Under the pieces are notes generated by a model. That model searched no databases. It was not told the origin of the DNA and saw only the letters and a list, made by a program, of their open reading frames with translations. A program made the translations under genes and the position numbers. A stretch of DNA of 64,000 bases from Bacteroidota bacterium (GTDB lineage: Bacteria > Bacteroidota > Bacteroidia > AKYH767-A > OLB10). Of the stretch, positions 42,184-51,412 are shown piece by piece. Within the stretch, counting starts at the first letter, position 1. Each line of letters begins with the position of its first letter. The DNA is taken from contig JADKFA010000011.1 in assembly GCA_016717725.1 (NCBI GenBank), positions 62,001 to 126,000 of the forward strand, read 5' to 3'.

Positions 42184-44853
42184 CTATTGTGTTAATACAA
42201 TTCGCTCATGCCATTTATTTCCAGCCGCATTCATCAATTCAAATAAATAAACGCCAGGTGATAAGGTAGCATCAAATGTAAACTGGGCATCGGATGAATT
42301 GGAGAATCGCATATTCGTGTAAGCCACAATTTTTCCATTTAGATCCATGAGTCGTGCTTCCAAATTTTCGTCTTCACTATTATCCATCGATACAGAAATT
42401 ATTCTGGATGTCACTGGATTAGGATATACATTCATTGCCGATTTTTTGAAATTTACCACACGCACTTGCGAATATTCAAAAGTGCCATTGCGATCCACTT
42501 GCTTTAGTCGATAATAATTATTTCCCTGAGATGGAAATGCATCATTAAATAAATAAGTTAGCAAAGCAGTGGAATGCCCAGCTGCATTAACTTTTCCAAT
42601 AGGATTAAATGATGTGCCGTTTGTGCTTTTCTCAACGATAAAATAATCAGAATTCACCTCTGATGCGGTGCTCCAAATCACCTCTACATGATTGCTTTTA
42701 GCTTTGGCATCAAATGAAAAATATTCAACAGGAAGTGGATTTATTCCACCCAATGCATTTGCTAAAGTAAAATAGGTATTGAATCCAACAAAATTGTTGG
42801 ATGTGATACTACCAGTTCCGGCTGCGGTTCCAACACCTCCTAAATCGAGCCATGAAGATGATCCATTATCTCTTGCTACTCTCAAATTATTGGGGTCAGT
42901 AACCATGTCATCAGCGCCGTAGGTTAAAGTAATTCTGGCATTACTTAGGTTTGCTACTGCTGACCTATTTAAATTAAAGTAACGTATATCCGAAACATGT
43001 GTTAAAGAAGGAGGCAATGCAAAACTCATAGCACGTGCTGATGAATTCCACACTTCAGAAGTATAGGTAATAGATGTTGCATCCGAGTGTAATACAGCTA
43101 AAATGATTGGTCGAAATGATCCGTTTTTTCCAATGGGCAAATTGAGAGTTTGCGCTGAAGAAGAAGCTACAATTTGCTCAAAAGGTCCATCTACATAAGA
43201 AATTGAAGAACCTAAATTAGACGTTGCTCCAGCTAATGCCGTTACTTGACTTCCAGGAGTAGAATATAGTACTCCAACTAACAACAACAATTGATTGCTA
43301 ATATTAATATTTCTTGCTAAAGCAACTCCAAAACCATTATCAATATTCAAATTGTAGAAAGTAGTCGTGTTGGATCCGTTAATCCAAAGTCCTTCTATAC
43401 CTTGGAAGGTGACAGTTCCATTTCTGGCAACGAAACTTCCATCATTATATAAGGTATTTAGTCCATCATAATTACTTGAGAGGGTCATGTTCTTCGTATC
43501 ACCTGCCGTTCCGGTGATCGATCGAATATCAAAAATTTTATTTACATCAATATATAAACTATGCAAAATAAAATCGGAGGTAGATCCATTGCTTGTTTTT
43601 AAAGTAACGGAAGATGCGGGTGAACCAGTTACTTTAAAATTGGGTTGTACTACCCCTGCATAAGGAGTGAAATTAAATGTAGAACCATTTGATGTGGCAT
43701 TATTTCCAAACTCAACGGTACCATCTGAAAAAGTAATTGTCCCTGCTGATCCACATAAATCAAAATCACTTATTAATCCAGCGGAATTATTTGGCTTTTG
43801 AAGAGTAATGATTCCACCACTCATAGCAAATCGAGAGGAAGCCGAATTATTTATTTTAAATAACTCAAGATTGGAACCCGGCCAACCACAGTTTAGCAAC
43901 AAGCTTCCTCCCGTTTGATTAAAGCGCAGTGGATCGGTAGCATAACCCGAGCGATAGGTTATACCACCGTACACTTGCAATAATCCTCCAGAAATATCGA
44001 TAACTGGTACTTTAGTTGGATTGGACTTATATCGTATTCCTTGAAGTCCTTTAATTCGACCAATACGCATTGTTCCACTTGCAATATTTAACTCGCCTTC
44101 CAAAAAAACATAATCGGTATTGGGAGCTAAATGCAAAATACCCGATTGCACTTTCATAATTGCATTTAGGGGTACTGTAAAATTTCCAATAGTTGGATTT
44201 ACTAAATAGGTTCCACTATTATTATGAATGAAGGTGCCATAGGTAACTACTAATTCTTTAATGGCTACTTCAAAAGAATTTATTGTTGCATCTAAATAAT
44301 AGCTTGTCAAATTCGATTTTACTAAACTTACTTTATTCAAATCCCAAGTGCCAGCTCCCGAAATAGTCGTATTGATGGCAGAATTAAATGTAATATTTAC
44401 AAAATCATTTGCATCATAATAAACATCAAATGTTCCATTATTTATTATACTTCCACTAATAAATAAATTATGCATTCGGGAAGAATTGGAAGCGTAGCCA
44501 AAAGTAGCTCCAGAATTTACAGTTAAATTCCCCGCAACCACCATCAAAAAAGTAAGGTAGTTGGAGTACAAGAGCGATCCAGATGATCCTTGTCCAACGG
44601 TAATGCTTGCCGTAACGGAATTTACATTCATGGAAATATTGTGTCCATCACCAATAAAGACAACGTCTCCTTTACGGGGATAAGTTCCAGTATTAATGGC
44701 ACTGCCATATCCAACAGTAGACCAAGAGGTGTTTACACTCCACAATCCACTTTGACGTGAATAATAGTTAATAGCATCACATTCATAAAAGAATGCCATT
44801 AATATCAGAAATACCCATCCTGATTTTCGGATTTTTTCAAATAAATTATGCAT
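42184..44853 (-). CDS. large secreted T9SS-sorted beta-rich protein
   Basis: An 889-residue exported protein. After a signal peptide (SGWVFLILMAFFYECDA) come repeats with glycine, serine, asparagine and short beta strands (SGGIITLQ, DGTVEFGN, NDGSFVARNGTVTFQGIEG), consistent with a beta-helix or filamentous fold. About residue 715 on is SFDAKAKSNHVEVIWSTASEV, a fibronectin-like module common before sorting domains, and the end is a type A sorting domain (VYPNPVTSRIISVSM). It would be a cell-surface structural or adhesive protein; no catalytic motif is seen. Confidence 0.85.
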   Translation of the reverse strand: MHNLFEKIRKSGWVFLILMAFFYECDAINYYSRQSGLWSVNTSWSTVGYGSAINTGTYPRKGDVVFIGDGHNISMNVNSVTASITVGQGSSGSLLYSNYLTFLMVVAGNLTVNSGATFGYASNSSRMHNLFISGSIINNGTFDVYYDANDFVNITFNSAINTTISGAGTWDLNKVSLVKSNLTSYYLDATINSFEVAIKELVVTYGTFIHNNSGTYLVNPTIGNFTVPLNAIMKVQSGILHLAPNTDYVFLEGELNIASGTMRIGRIKGLQGIRYKSNPTKVPVIDISGGLLQVYGGITYRSGYATDPLRFNQTGGSLLLNCGWPGSNLELFKINNSASSRFAMSGGIITLQKPNNSAGLISDFDLCGSAGTITFSDGTVEFGNNATSNGSTFNFTPYAGVVQPNFKVTGSPASSVTLKTSNGSTSDFILHSLYIDVNKIFDIRSITGTAGDTKNMTLSSNYDGLNTLYNDGSFVARNGTVTFQGIEGLWINGSNTTTFYNLNIDNGFGVALARNINISNQLLLLVGVLYSTPGSQVTALAGATSNLGSSISYVDGPFEQIVASSSAQTLNLPIGKNGSFRPIILAVLHSDATSITYTSEVWNSSARAMSFALPPSLTHVSDIRYFNLNRSAVANLSNARITLTYGADDMVTDPNNLRVARDNGSSSWLDLGGVGTAAGTGSITSNNFVGFNTYFTLANALGGINPLPVEYFSFDAKAKSNHVEVIWSTASEVNSDYFIVEKSTNGTSFNPIGKVNAAGHSTALLTYLFNDAFPSQGNNYYRLKQVDRNGTFEYSQVRVVNFKKSAMNVYPNPVTSRIISVSMDNSEDENLEARLMDLNGKIVAYTNMRFSNSSDAQFTFDATLSPGVYLFELMNAAGNKWHERIVLTQ

Positions 44854-45033
44854 GATAAGATTGTTAAAACTGTAGTTGGTGAAACAAATATGCTACCAGC
44901 TACAAAAAATAAATTGCGAAAAAATCGAAAATCTTACATCGAAAATAATAATTCGACTAACCTAAAGTATCAACATTTTGGTTAAATGAAAAAACGTTAA
45001 TATGGGTTTTAACCCAAGGTTAGGGATATGATA

Positions 45034-45909
45034 CTACAAGGTAGCCAAGCGATCCAAAGTGATTTGAATGAGGCGATGCATCGCACTGTCGGCGTCTTTG
45101 GAATATTGTTGAGCAATGCGGTTAGCAACAATCACATTGACGGCGCAACAATGATGTCCTAAAAGTGACGCTAAACCAAACATGGCACCAGTTTCCATTT
45201 CAAAATTGGTGATGCGATGTTCCCCAAAACGGAAGGAAGTAAGGCGTTCAATCATATCCATTCGAGAAGGTTCTAAGCGAAGCTGCCGCATTTGTGGACC
45301 ATAAAACCCCGAACAAGAGGCGGTGATTCCTGTGAACATATCGGGAGAAAGGAGATTGAAAAGGGAATCAGCCGATTTAGAGATATAAGATTGAGGGAGA
45401 ATACTATGGTTTGGATAATGTTTTCTAAAGGCATTGATAATATCCTCTTCTTCCTGGTTGTTAACAAGTTTATAAAAATTTAATAGCCCATCTAACCCTA
45501 ATCCAAAACGAGAACAAACAAAATGATCTACCTCAATTTCTTTTTGCAAAGCACCTGAAGTCCCAATACGCACTAAATTTAGTGTGGTTAAATTGTCCTT
45601 GATAGTCCGAGTTTTAAGGTCAATATTTACCAGAGCATCCAGCTCATTATATACGATGTCGATGTTGTCAGTACCTATTCCAGTGGAAATCACCGACATA
45701 GCTTTTCCCTTATACATCCCTGTATGGGTTACGAATTCTCTTTTTTGTTTCTTTATATCAACTTTATCAAAATAATTGCTAACCATAGAAACTCGATCTG
45801 GGTCGCCCACATTGATGATAATAGGCGCTATTTCATTGGGATGCAGGTTCAAATGATAAACACTTCCATCATGATTTAAAATCAATTCAGATTCAGGGAT
45901 TTGTGACAT
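45034..45909 (-). CDS. nucleoside phosphorylase (PNP/UDP family)
   Basis: A 291-residue cytosolic enzyme of the uridine / purine nucleoside phosphorylase family that cleaves nucleosides with phosphate. Motifs are IINVGDPDRVSMVSNYFD, VISTGIGTDNIDIVYNEL, LVRIGTSGALQ and the late NFEMETGAMFGLASLLGHHCCAVNVIVANR. The last segment with EMETGA fits uridine-phosphorylase-like members, but the substrate is not certain. It is divergent from the universal stress protein genes, with two facing promoters in the gap. Confidence 0.88.
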   Translation of the reverse strand: MSQIPESELILNHDGSVYHLNLHPNEIAPIIINVGDPDRVSMVSNYFDKVDIKKQKREFVTHTGMYKGKAMSVISTGIGTDNIDIVYNELDALVNIDLKTRTIKDNLTTLNLVRIGTSGALQKEIEVDHFVCSRFGLGLDGLLNFYKLVNNQEEEDIINAFRKHYPNHSILPQSYISKSADSLFNLLSPDMFTGITASCSGFYGPQMRQLRLEPSRMDMIERLTSFRFGEHRITNFEMETGAMFGLASLLGHHCCAVNVIVANRIAQQYSKDADSAMHRLIQITLDRLATL

Positions 45910-45923
45910 ATGCTTTAATCAAA

Positions 45924-45931
45924 TAATTTTG
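45924..45931 (+). promoter_or_regulatory. -7 element (TAATTTTG) of the universal stress protein gene
   Basis: TAnnTTTG match 31 bases before the ATG at 45963. Confidence 0.5.
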
Positions 45932-45938
45932 TCTCGAA

Positions 45939-45946
45939 CAAATATA
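45939..45946 (-). promoter_or_regulatory. -7 element (TATATTTG) of the nucleoside phosphorylase gene
   Basis: TAnnTTTG on the minus strand 29 bases before the ATG at 45909; it interlocks with the divergent plus-strand element, so the two promoters probably compete. Confidence 0.5.
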
Positions 45947-45962
45947 TAAGAATCCAATAGAG

Positions 45963-46844
45963 ATGAGTAGTGAAAAAAGAAATATTATAGTCCCCGTTGA
46001 TTTTAGTGATCAATCAAAAATCGCTTTAAACCAAACGTATAATCTTGCAAAAATGGCACATGCCGACATTACATTATTACATGTAATTGACGAAGCTTTA
46101 TTTAAATCCATCTTACATTTATTTAAAAATAATGAGGAGCATGAAGCTATGATTCGAGAGGAAGCTAAAATCAAGTTAGAAGAGTTTGCCAATGAAGCAA
46201 GAGCTAAGTCGGGATTGGTATTTAATTACCGAGTGGAAAAAGGAAAAATTTACGAAACCGTTACTCAAGTTGCCGAAGAATTAGATGCCATGTTTATTGT
46301 AATGGGCACGTCTGGAGAAAGTTCATTAAAAAAGAAATTTATAGGCTCAAACGCGGTGAGGGTAATAGGTGATGCGCATTGTCCGGTGATTACAATAAAA
46401 GGTCAGCAGCATCGTTCAGGATGTGATGTAATTTTACTACCTTTAGACCTTTCAAAGGAAACGAAAGAAAAAGTTGTTAAATGTATTGAGATTGCGAAAT
46501 TCTTTAAATCAACGGTAAAAGTTGTAACAGTGGTCACTACTACCGATGAATTTCTAATCAATAAAATGGAAAGACAGATGGATCAAGTACTCGATTTTAT
46601 TAAAGATCATGAAGTCATTTGCACTGGAGAATTCTTAAAGGGCAATGATATTTCAGACGAAGTTCTGATTCATGCTAAAGAAATCAATGCTGATTTAATA
46701 ATGATCATGACGCAACAAGAATTAGAATGGACGGAGTATTTCATTGGAACAGAATCACAACAAATCATTAATAATTCTGAAATACCCGTTTGCTCAATTC
46801 GACCAATACAACGAAAAAACATGACTGAATTTGTAATTTCTTAG
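45963..46844 (+). CDS. tandem universal stress protein (copy 1)
   Basis: A 293-residue cytosolic protein made of two UspA domains (about 5-145 and 155-285). The first has NIIVPVDFSDQSKIALNQTYNLAKM and the nucleotide site IVMGTSGESSLKKKFIGSNAVRVI, close to the G-2x-G-9x-G pattern of ATP-binding Usp. The second is more diverged and has IMIMTQQELEWTEYFIGTESQQII. It is followed 22 bases later by a paralogue in the same orientation. Stress response role is by family. Confidence 0.9.
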   Translation: MSSEKRNIIVPVDFSDQSKIALNQTYNLAKMAHADITLLHVIDEALFKSILHLFKNNEEHEAMIREEAKIKLEEFANEARAKSGLVFNYRVEKGKIYETVTQVAEELDAMFIVMGTSGESSLKKKFIGSNAVRVIGDAHCPVITIKGQQHRSGCDVILLPLDLSKETKEKVVKCIEIAKFFKSTVKVVTVVTTTDEFLINKMERQMDQVLDFIKDHEVICTGEFLKGNDISDEVLIHAKEINADLIMIMTQQELEWTEYFIGTESQQIINNSEIPVCSIRPIQRKNMTEFVIS

Positions 46845-46866
46845 AACGATCAATAAAAATAATTCT

Positions 46867-47745
46867 ATGCAAAAAGATCTCAACATTAAAAAAATTCTTA
46901 TTCCATTTGATTTTTCTGATACTGCTGCACTCAGTTTAGAACATGGTATTTTTATGGCTAAATTAATGAAGGCCGAAATTTACTTGTTGCACATTGTGGA
47001 AACAACCACATTTCCAAGTTCTATTGCACATGCTTTCACTGGATTTGAGAAGAAAGTGGAAGAAGCTTCTAACGAAAATTTAAAGGAGTTAGCTAATAAA
47101 TTACATGCAGAGCATGGCATTTCAGTTCAAATTATTACTGAAGTGGGTAAAATTTATAAGCGTATTGTGCATGTAGCAAAACAAGCACATATCGATATCA
47201 TCATCATGGGAACGCATGGGGCTGGTGGACACAGTTACATCATTGGAAGCAATACAACGCGTGTGGTGCAAGAAGCTTCTTGTCCTGTAATCTCAGTTCA
47301 AACACATGCGAAGAAAATTGGATTTACAAAAGTGGCTGTGCCGATTGATGATTCTGCCGAATCAAGACAAAAAGTGAACTTTGCTCTCGAAATTGCTAGA
47401 AAGTATAATTCGAATGTCGTTGTGATTGGCTTGATGAGAAATGGAAACGAAGATTATCAACGCAAGTTTAAAATCAAGATTGAGCAGGTAGAAAAATTCT
47501 TGCTCGACCATGGTATTCATACAGAAATCGTGTACAAAGAAGGAGATGATCTTTCGAAAGGTACTTTGCAATCCGCAGAAGAAATTGATGCAGACTTAGT
47601 CGTAATTATGACGGAACAAGAGCCAAGCATCACCGGATTGCTAATGGGCTCCTACGCCACTCGAGTGATCAACGGATCAAAAATCCCAGTGATGACCGTT
47701 CGACCTGCTGAAATCGACCCCGATCGATTAACGGTATCTTTCTAA
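46867..47745 (+). CDS. tandem universal stress protein (copy 2)
   Basis: A 292-residue paralogue of the preceding gene with the same two-domain layout. The first domain reads KKILIPFDFSDTAALSLEHG and IIMGTHGAGGHSYIIGSNTTRVVQEA, the second KVAVPIDDSAESRQKVNFALEIARK and VVIMTEQEPSITGLLMGSYATRVI. Conservation of the glycine-rich loops suggests nucleotide binding in the first domain. The pair looks like a tandem duplication expressed as one unit. Confidence 0.9.
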   Translation: MQKDLNIKKILIPFDFSDTAALSLEHGIFMAKLMKAEIYLLHIVETTTFPSSIAHAFTGFEKKVEEASNENLKELANKLHAEHGISVQIITEVGKIYKRIVHVAKQAHIDIIIMGTHGAGGHSYIIGSNTTRVVQEASCPVISVQTHAKKIGFTKVAVPIDDSAESRQKVNFALEIARKYNSNVVVIGLMRNGNEDYQRKFKIKIEQVEKFLLDHGIHTEIVYKEGDDLSKGTLQSAEEIDADLVVIMTEQEPSITGLLMGSYATRVINGSKIPVMTVRPAEIDPDRLTVSF

Positions 47746-47767
47746 TATCTTGTTAATATAATATTAC

Positions 47768-47804
47768 TAAAACATCGATCTCTACCGGTCGATGTTTTAT
47801 TTTT
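47768..47804 (+). terminator. rho-independent terminator between the stress genes and recQ
   Basis: TAAAACATCGA and TCGATGTTTTA flank a 10-base loop, then a T-rich run. An ATG at 47792 lies in this stem, which argues for the next ATG (47810) as the recQ start. Confidence 0.75.
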
Positions 47805-47809
47805 ATGGC

Positions 47810-49720
47810 ATGAGCCTCATTCATCAAATTTTAGCACAGTATTGGGGTTACACTCAATTTCGACCTTTACAGGAGGATATTATCCGCTCTGTGATGTCGG
47901 GGAACGATACAGTCGCTTTGCTTCCCACTGGAGGTGGAAAATCCCTTTGTTTTCAAGTGCCTGCCATGAGTCAACCTGGATTATGCTTAGTGATTTCACC
48001 GCTCATAGCCTTAATGAAAGATCAAGAAGAACATTTATTGCAAAAAGGAATTCGTGCCCATGCCATTGTGAGTGGAATGAAAAAAAGTGAAGTGGAGCGA
48101 GCCCTCAATAATTGTATTTATGGGGATTATAAATTCTTATATGTTTCCCCAGAACGACTCCAGTCTCCTATTTTCAAAGAATATCTTTTGCAAATGAAAT
48201 TAAATTTGATTGCAGTGGATGAAGCCCATTGTATTTCGCAGTGGGGATACGATTTTCGTCCACCCTATTTGCAGATTGCTGAAATTCGAGAAAATTTTCC
48301 TAAAGTTCCCATCTTGGCTTTAACCGCTTCTGCCACGCCAGAAGTGAAAGAAGACATTATTGAGAAACTGGAATTGGCTAACGTTGCCGTCTATGCGAAA
48401 AGCTTTGCACGACCCAATATTTCCTATTTGGTGAGAGAAACGGAAGATAAGATGGCACACCTTTTTAAAGTTCTCGATAACATGCCTGGCTCCTCCATTG
48501 TATACGTTCGAAATCGGCGAAAAACACAGGAAATAGCAGATGCCATTCGTAAACATGGAATCTCCGCTAACTTTTACCATGCCGGACTCAATCATCAAAC
48601 TCGTTCCGAGCGACAAATGCAATGGAAGAACGATCAAACTCGCGTTATTGTAGCCACCAATGCCTTCGGAATGGGTATCGATAAACCTAATGTTCGAACG
48701 GTAATTCATATGGATTTACCGGATGATTTAGAAAATTATTATCAAGAAGCTGGTCGAGCGGGACGCGATGAAAAACCATCCTATGCAGTAGTACTCTATG
48801 ATAAAAGTGATTTCATAAGTAAAGATAAAAGGCTCTTGCTTGACTTTCCTCCTCGAGAAGAAATAAGAAGAGTTTACAAAGCATTAGGAAACTATTTGCA
48901 AATTCCATTGCATAGTGGTTTTGAGGTAATACATTCCTTCGACTTAGTTGAATTTTGCGCATTCTATTCGTTCGACAATTTCCTAACCTATAATTGTCTT
49001 AAAATTTTAGAGTTGGCTGATTATATTAGCTTGAGTGATTCCATCTTCCTCCCAGCTAGGATAAGAATTTTAGTTAATTCAAACGATTTATATGTATTCC
49101 AAGTACAAAATCAAAAGTTTGATCATCTCATAAAAATAATTCTTCGTTCCTATACGGGACTCTTTGATGATTATGTTCGATTTAGTGAAACTGAATTGGC
49201 ACAGCGGGCCGGAATTACTTTAGCTGAATTAATTCAGCAATTAAATTATTTGCAAAAAGTGGATGTTTTAGAATTCATTCCCACCATCAACAAGCCTACC
49301 TTAACATTGACTCAAGATCGAATTGATGAAAAGGAAATTATTATTTCAAAAGCCATTTTGGAAGAGCGTAAGGAACGTTTTGTTTTAAGAGCCCAGGCCT
49401 TCAAAAATTTTTTAGTGAATCAACACGAATGTAGAAGCATGATGCTTTTAAATTATTTTGGCGAGACGCAGTTGGTTCGATGTGGCACCTGTGATTATTG
49501 CCGTGACCGCAATAAGATTGAATTAAACGATATTGAGATGGAGGAACTATGCCACCAGATTCGTCATACACTTTTACAATCGCCCATGGATCCAGATCAG
49601 CTCAGTGAACACTTCAAACATATTCCGCTTGATCATTTTAAAACCGTTTTGAAATGGTTATTGGATACCGAGGAGTTGGGGATTAACATCGTAGGGAAGG
49701 TTTACTGTAAGTTAGACTGA
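47810..49720 (+). CDS. recQ: ATP-dependent DNA helicase RecQ
   Basis: A 636-residue 3'-5' DNA helicase of recombination and fork repair. Motifs in order are FRPLQEDIIRSVMSG (motif 0), LLPTGGGKSLCFQVPAM (Walker A), AVDEAHCISQWGYDFRP (DEAH and aromatic loop), ALTASATPEV, NFYHAGLN, TNAFGMGIDKPNVRTVIH and YQEAGRAGRD. The zinc-binding cysteines appear in CRSMMLL and CGTCDYC (about 550-570). The C-terminal part is short, so the HRDC domain is absent or reduced compared with E. coli RecQ. Confidence 0.93.
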   Translation: MSLIHQILAQYWGYTQFRPLQEDIIRSVMSGNDTVALLPTGGGKSLCFQVPAMSQPGLCLVISPLIALMKDQEEHLLQKGIRAHAIVSGMKKSEVERALNNCIYGDYKFLYVSPERLQSPIFKEYLLQMKLNLIAVDEAHCISQWGYDFRPPYLQIAEIRENFPKVPILALTASATPEVKEDIIEKLELANVAVYAKSFARPNISYLVRETEDKMAHLFKVLDNMPGSSIVYVRNRRKTQEIADAIRKHGISANFYHAGLNHQTRSERQMQWKNDQTRVIVATNAFGMGIDKPNVRTVIHMDLPDDLENYYQEAGRAGRDEKPSYAVVLYDKSDFISKDKRLLLDFPPREEIRRVYKALGNYLQIPLHSGFEVIHSFDLVEFCAFYSFDNFLTYNCLKILELADYISLSDSIFLPARIRILVNSNDLYVFQVQNQKFDHLIKIILRSYTGLFDDYVRFSETELAQRAGITLAELIQQLNYLQKVDVLEFIPTINKPTLTLTQDRIDEKEIIISKAILEERKERFVLRAQAFKNFLVNQHECRSMMLLNYFGETQLVRCGTCDYCRDRNKIELNDIEMEELCHQIRHTLLQSPMDPDQLSEHFKHIPLDHFKTVLKWLLDTEELGINIVGKVYCKLD

Positions 49721-49785
49721 ATTCAAAGATTTATCTCGGCGGCAGCGCTATGCTAATTTCTTTCGCTGAGGCTGCGCTACGCTAA

Positions 49786-49815
49786 TTTTTCTCGCAAAGA
49801 CGCTAAGGCGCTAAG
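49786..49815 (+). repeat. dispersed 30-bp repeat, copy 2
   Basis: Partner of 12831-12860 (27 of 30 identical). The gap 49721-49893 is filled with related words such as GCTGCGCTACGCTAA and contains no gene. Confidence 0.7.
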
Positions 49816-49893
49816 GCTGCGCTATGTTAAGTTCGCAGATTCTGAGGTACGCTAACTCCGTTATTTTAATTTTAACTAATTTTGACAGGTACT

Positions 49894-50688
49894 ATGGAAC
49901 TATTTCACATCGACTTTCTGAGTGTCCGTCTGCTAGATATCCTGGATATCTTGCTTGTGGGATTCTTACTGTATAAAATTTATCAGCTTCTGAAAGGTGG
50001 TGCGGCGATGAGTATTTTTATTGGTATCGTTGCTATTTATGTATTGTGGTGGTTGTTTGTTAAAATTCTCGACATGCAATTACTGGGTGCCTTGCTTGGA
50101 CAATTTATGAGTGTTGGTGTATTGGCGCTCATCATTGTATTTCAACAAGAAGTACGTCGCTTTTTATTGATTGTTGGAAGCAATCGATTTACGGGAAAGG
50201 GAGGAATATCGAAAAAGATTTTGCCTTGGAATTGGAAAGCACCCAAATCGATGCCAATCAACATTGCTCCAATTGTGAAAGCATGTGTTTCCATGACCAA
50301 AACAAAGACAGGAGCTCTTATTGTCATTGCTCGATCGTCTGATTTGAAATTTTATGAGAGCACAGGTGATTTGATGGATGCTGATGTATCAAAGCGGCTA
50401 TTAGAATCCATCTTTTTCAAAAACTCACCTATGCATGATGGAGCAGTTATCATCGAAAATAATAAAGTGAAAGCAGCACGATGTGTTTTGCCTGTTACCG
50501 AAAACACCGATTTGCCTGCGCATTATGGGATGAGGCATCGCGCAGCATTGGGAATTACAGAGCAAAGTGATGCCATCTCAATTATTGTTTCTGAGGAGAC
50601 AGGATATATTTCTCTGGCGTTTGATGGAAAGATGCACTATAACATTTCAAGCGATGAGCTCGAAAAACTTTTAGGGAAGATGATTTAG
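49894..50688 (+). CDS. cdaA: diadenylate cyclase CdaA
   Basis: A 264-residue membrane enzyme that makes cyclic di-AMP from two ATP. Three N-terminal helices (about 15-85) precede the DAC domain, which has the hallmark DGA in MHDGAVIIENN and RHRAA in GMRHRAALG, plus the flexible loop SEETGYISLAFDG. I chose the ATG at 49894 over the TTG at 49882. The usual neighbours cdaR and glmM are not present; recQ is upstream. It would control osmolyte balance and cell-wall homeostasis. Confidence 0.95.
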   Translation: MELFHIDFLSVRLLDILDILLVGFLLYKIYQLLKGGAAMSIFIGIVAIYVLWWLFVKILDMQLLGALLGQFMSVGVLALIIVFQQEVRRFLLIVGSNRFTGKGGISKKILPWNWKAPKSMPINIAPIVKACVSMTKTKTGALIVIARSSDLKFYESTGDLMDADVSKRLLESIFFKNSPMHDGAVIIENNKVKAARCVLPVTENTDLPAHYGMRHRAALGITEQSDAISIIVSEETGYISLAFDGKMHYNISSDELEKLLGKMI

Positions 50689-50734
50689 TTACGTATTGTA
50701 ATTGTAGTTGCGTAATGTTTATTCCTCGCTTTTT

Positions 50735-50793
50735 TAGGCTGCTAGCTTCTAGCTTCTGGCTGCTAGTTTTTTTTAGCTGCTAGCTTCTAGCTA
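50735..50793 (+). repeat. left heptamer array of cassette C
   Basis: Words CTAGCTT, CTAGCTT, CTGGCTG, CTAGTTT, a T-run, then CTAGCTT and CTAGCTA. A 17-base stretch (50750-50766) is the exact reverse complement of 51352-51368 in the right array. Confidence 0.9.
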
Positions 50794-50797
50794 TCTT

Positions 50798-51160
50798 CTA
50801 TATTTTTGTAGTTCTTAGTTTTATCAAATAGCTATTAATCATTCTTTGAATTTGGTCTAGTTTTACTAGCAATTTTTCATGTTCAAACTCACTAATGTAA
50901 TTTAAACGAAGGCATAAGTGAATTTGAGTTTCTAGTTCGAATGAAGATCCCATTGAAATTTCAACAAATCGTGCTTTATCTTTCTCAGATTGTCTCGAAC
51001 AGCCTTCAGCAATGTTGGATGGTATGGAAACAGAACATCTTCTCATTTGATTAGTCAATCCATAGATTTCTGAAATTGGCAATTTTGTTGTTATTTGATA
51101 AGTTGATTCTACCAATTCAATTCCCAATTCCCAAATTTTTAATTTCTTAAAATTTATCAT
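50798..51160 (-). CDS. four-helix-bundle protein, 23S rRNA IVS (S23) family, cassette C
   Basis: A 120-residue paralogue of the cassette A protein, with FKKLKIWELGIELVESTY, YGLTNQMRRCSVSIPSNIAEGCSRQSE and MGSSFELETQIHLCLRL. It keeps the IPSNIAEG core and the arginine pair that are typical of the family. The ATG at 51160 was chosen; the TTG at 51178 is in the shared CTTTGC element. Its role is unknown, as for copy A. The gene reads against cdaA and lies within inverted heptamer arrays. Confidence 0.88.
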   Translation of the reverse strand: MINFKKLKIWELGIELVESTYQITTKLPISEIYGLTNQMRRCSVSIPSNIAEGCSRQSEKDKARFVEISMGSSFELETQIHLCLRLNYISEFEHEKLLVKLDQIQRMINSYLIKLRTTKI

Positions 51161-51174
51161 ATTATTATTTTTTT

Positions 51175-51207
51175 GCAAAGTTGATATAAGAAAAATAGAT
51201 AGTCGTA
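51175..51207 (-). promoter_or_regulatory. bipartite motif upstream of S23-like gene C
   Basis: On the minus strand TACGACTA, a 19-base spacer and CTTTGC, then an A-rich run and the ATG at 51160. The arrangement is the same as at 10978-11010 although the spacer sequences differ. Confidence 0.6.
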
Positions 51208-51341
51208 TAATAAATACTTATACTCGTTTGCAAATAACTAATCGTCCTTAAGCTTTAACAATCAACCAGAAAAACTTTTAAAAATTTGTAGTAAAAAACA
51301 AATTAAACCATAAGAAAACACTTCTCAATAAAATTTTCGAG

Positions 51342-51369
51342 CAGCTAGCAGCTAGCAGCCAGAAGCTAA
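51342..51369 (-). repeat. right heptamer array of cassette C
   Basis: On the minus strand TTAGCTT, CTGGCTG, CTAGCTG, CTAGCTG. It is the inverted partner of 50735-50793. Confidence 0.9.
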
Positions 51370-51412
51370 ACCAAATTTCGGAGCCAAATCTCTACTATGA
51401 AACAAACTCTAT

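Noticed and set aside
41820..42269. 149-codon ORF on the plus strand
   Set aside because: It is antisense to the GNAT gene and the end of the large T9SS gene, both with clear motifs.
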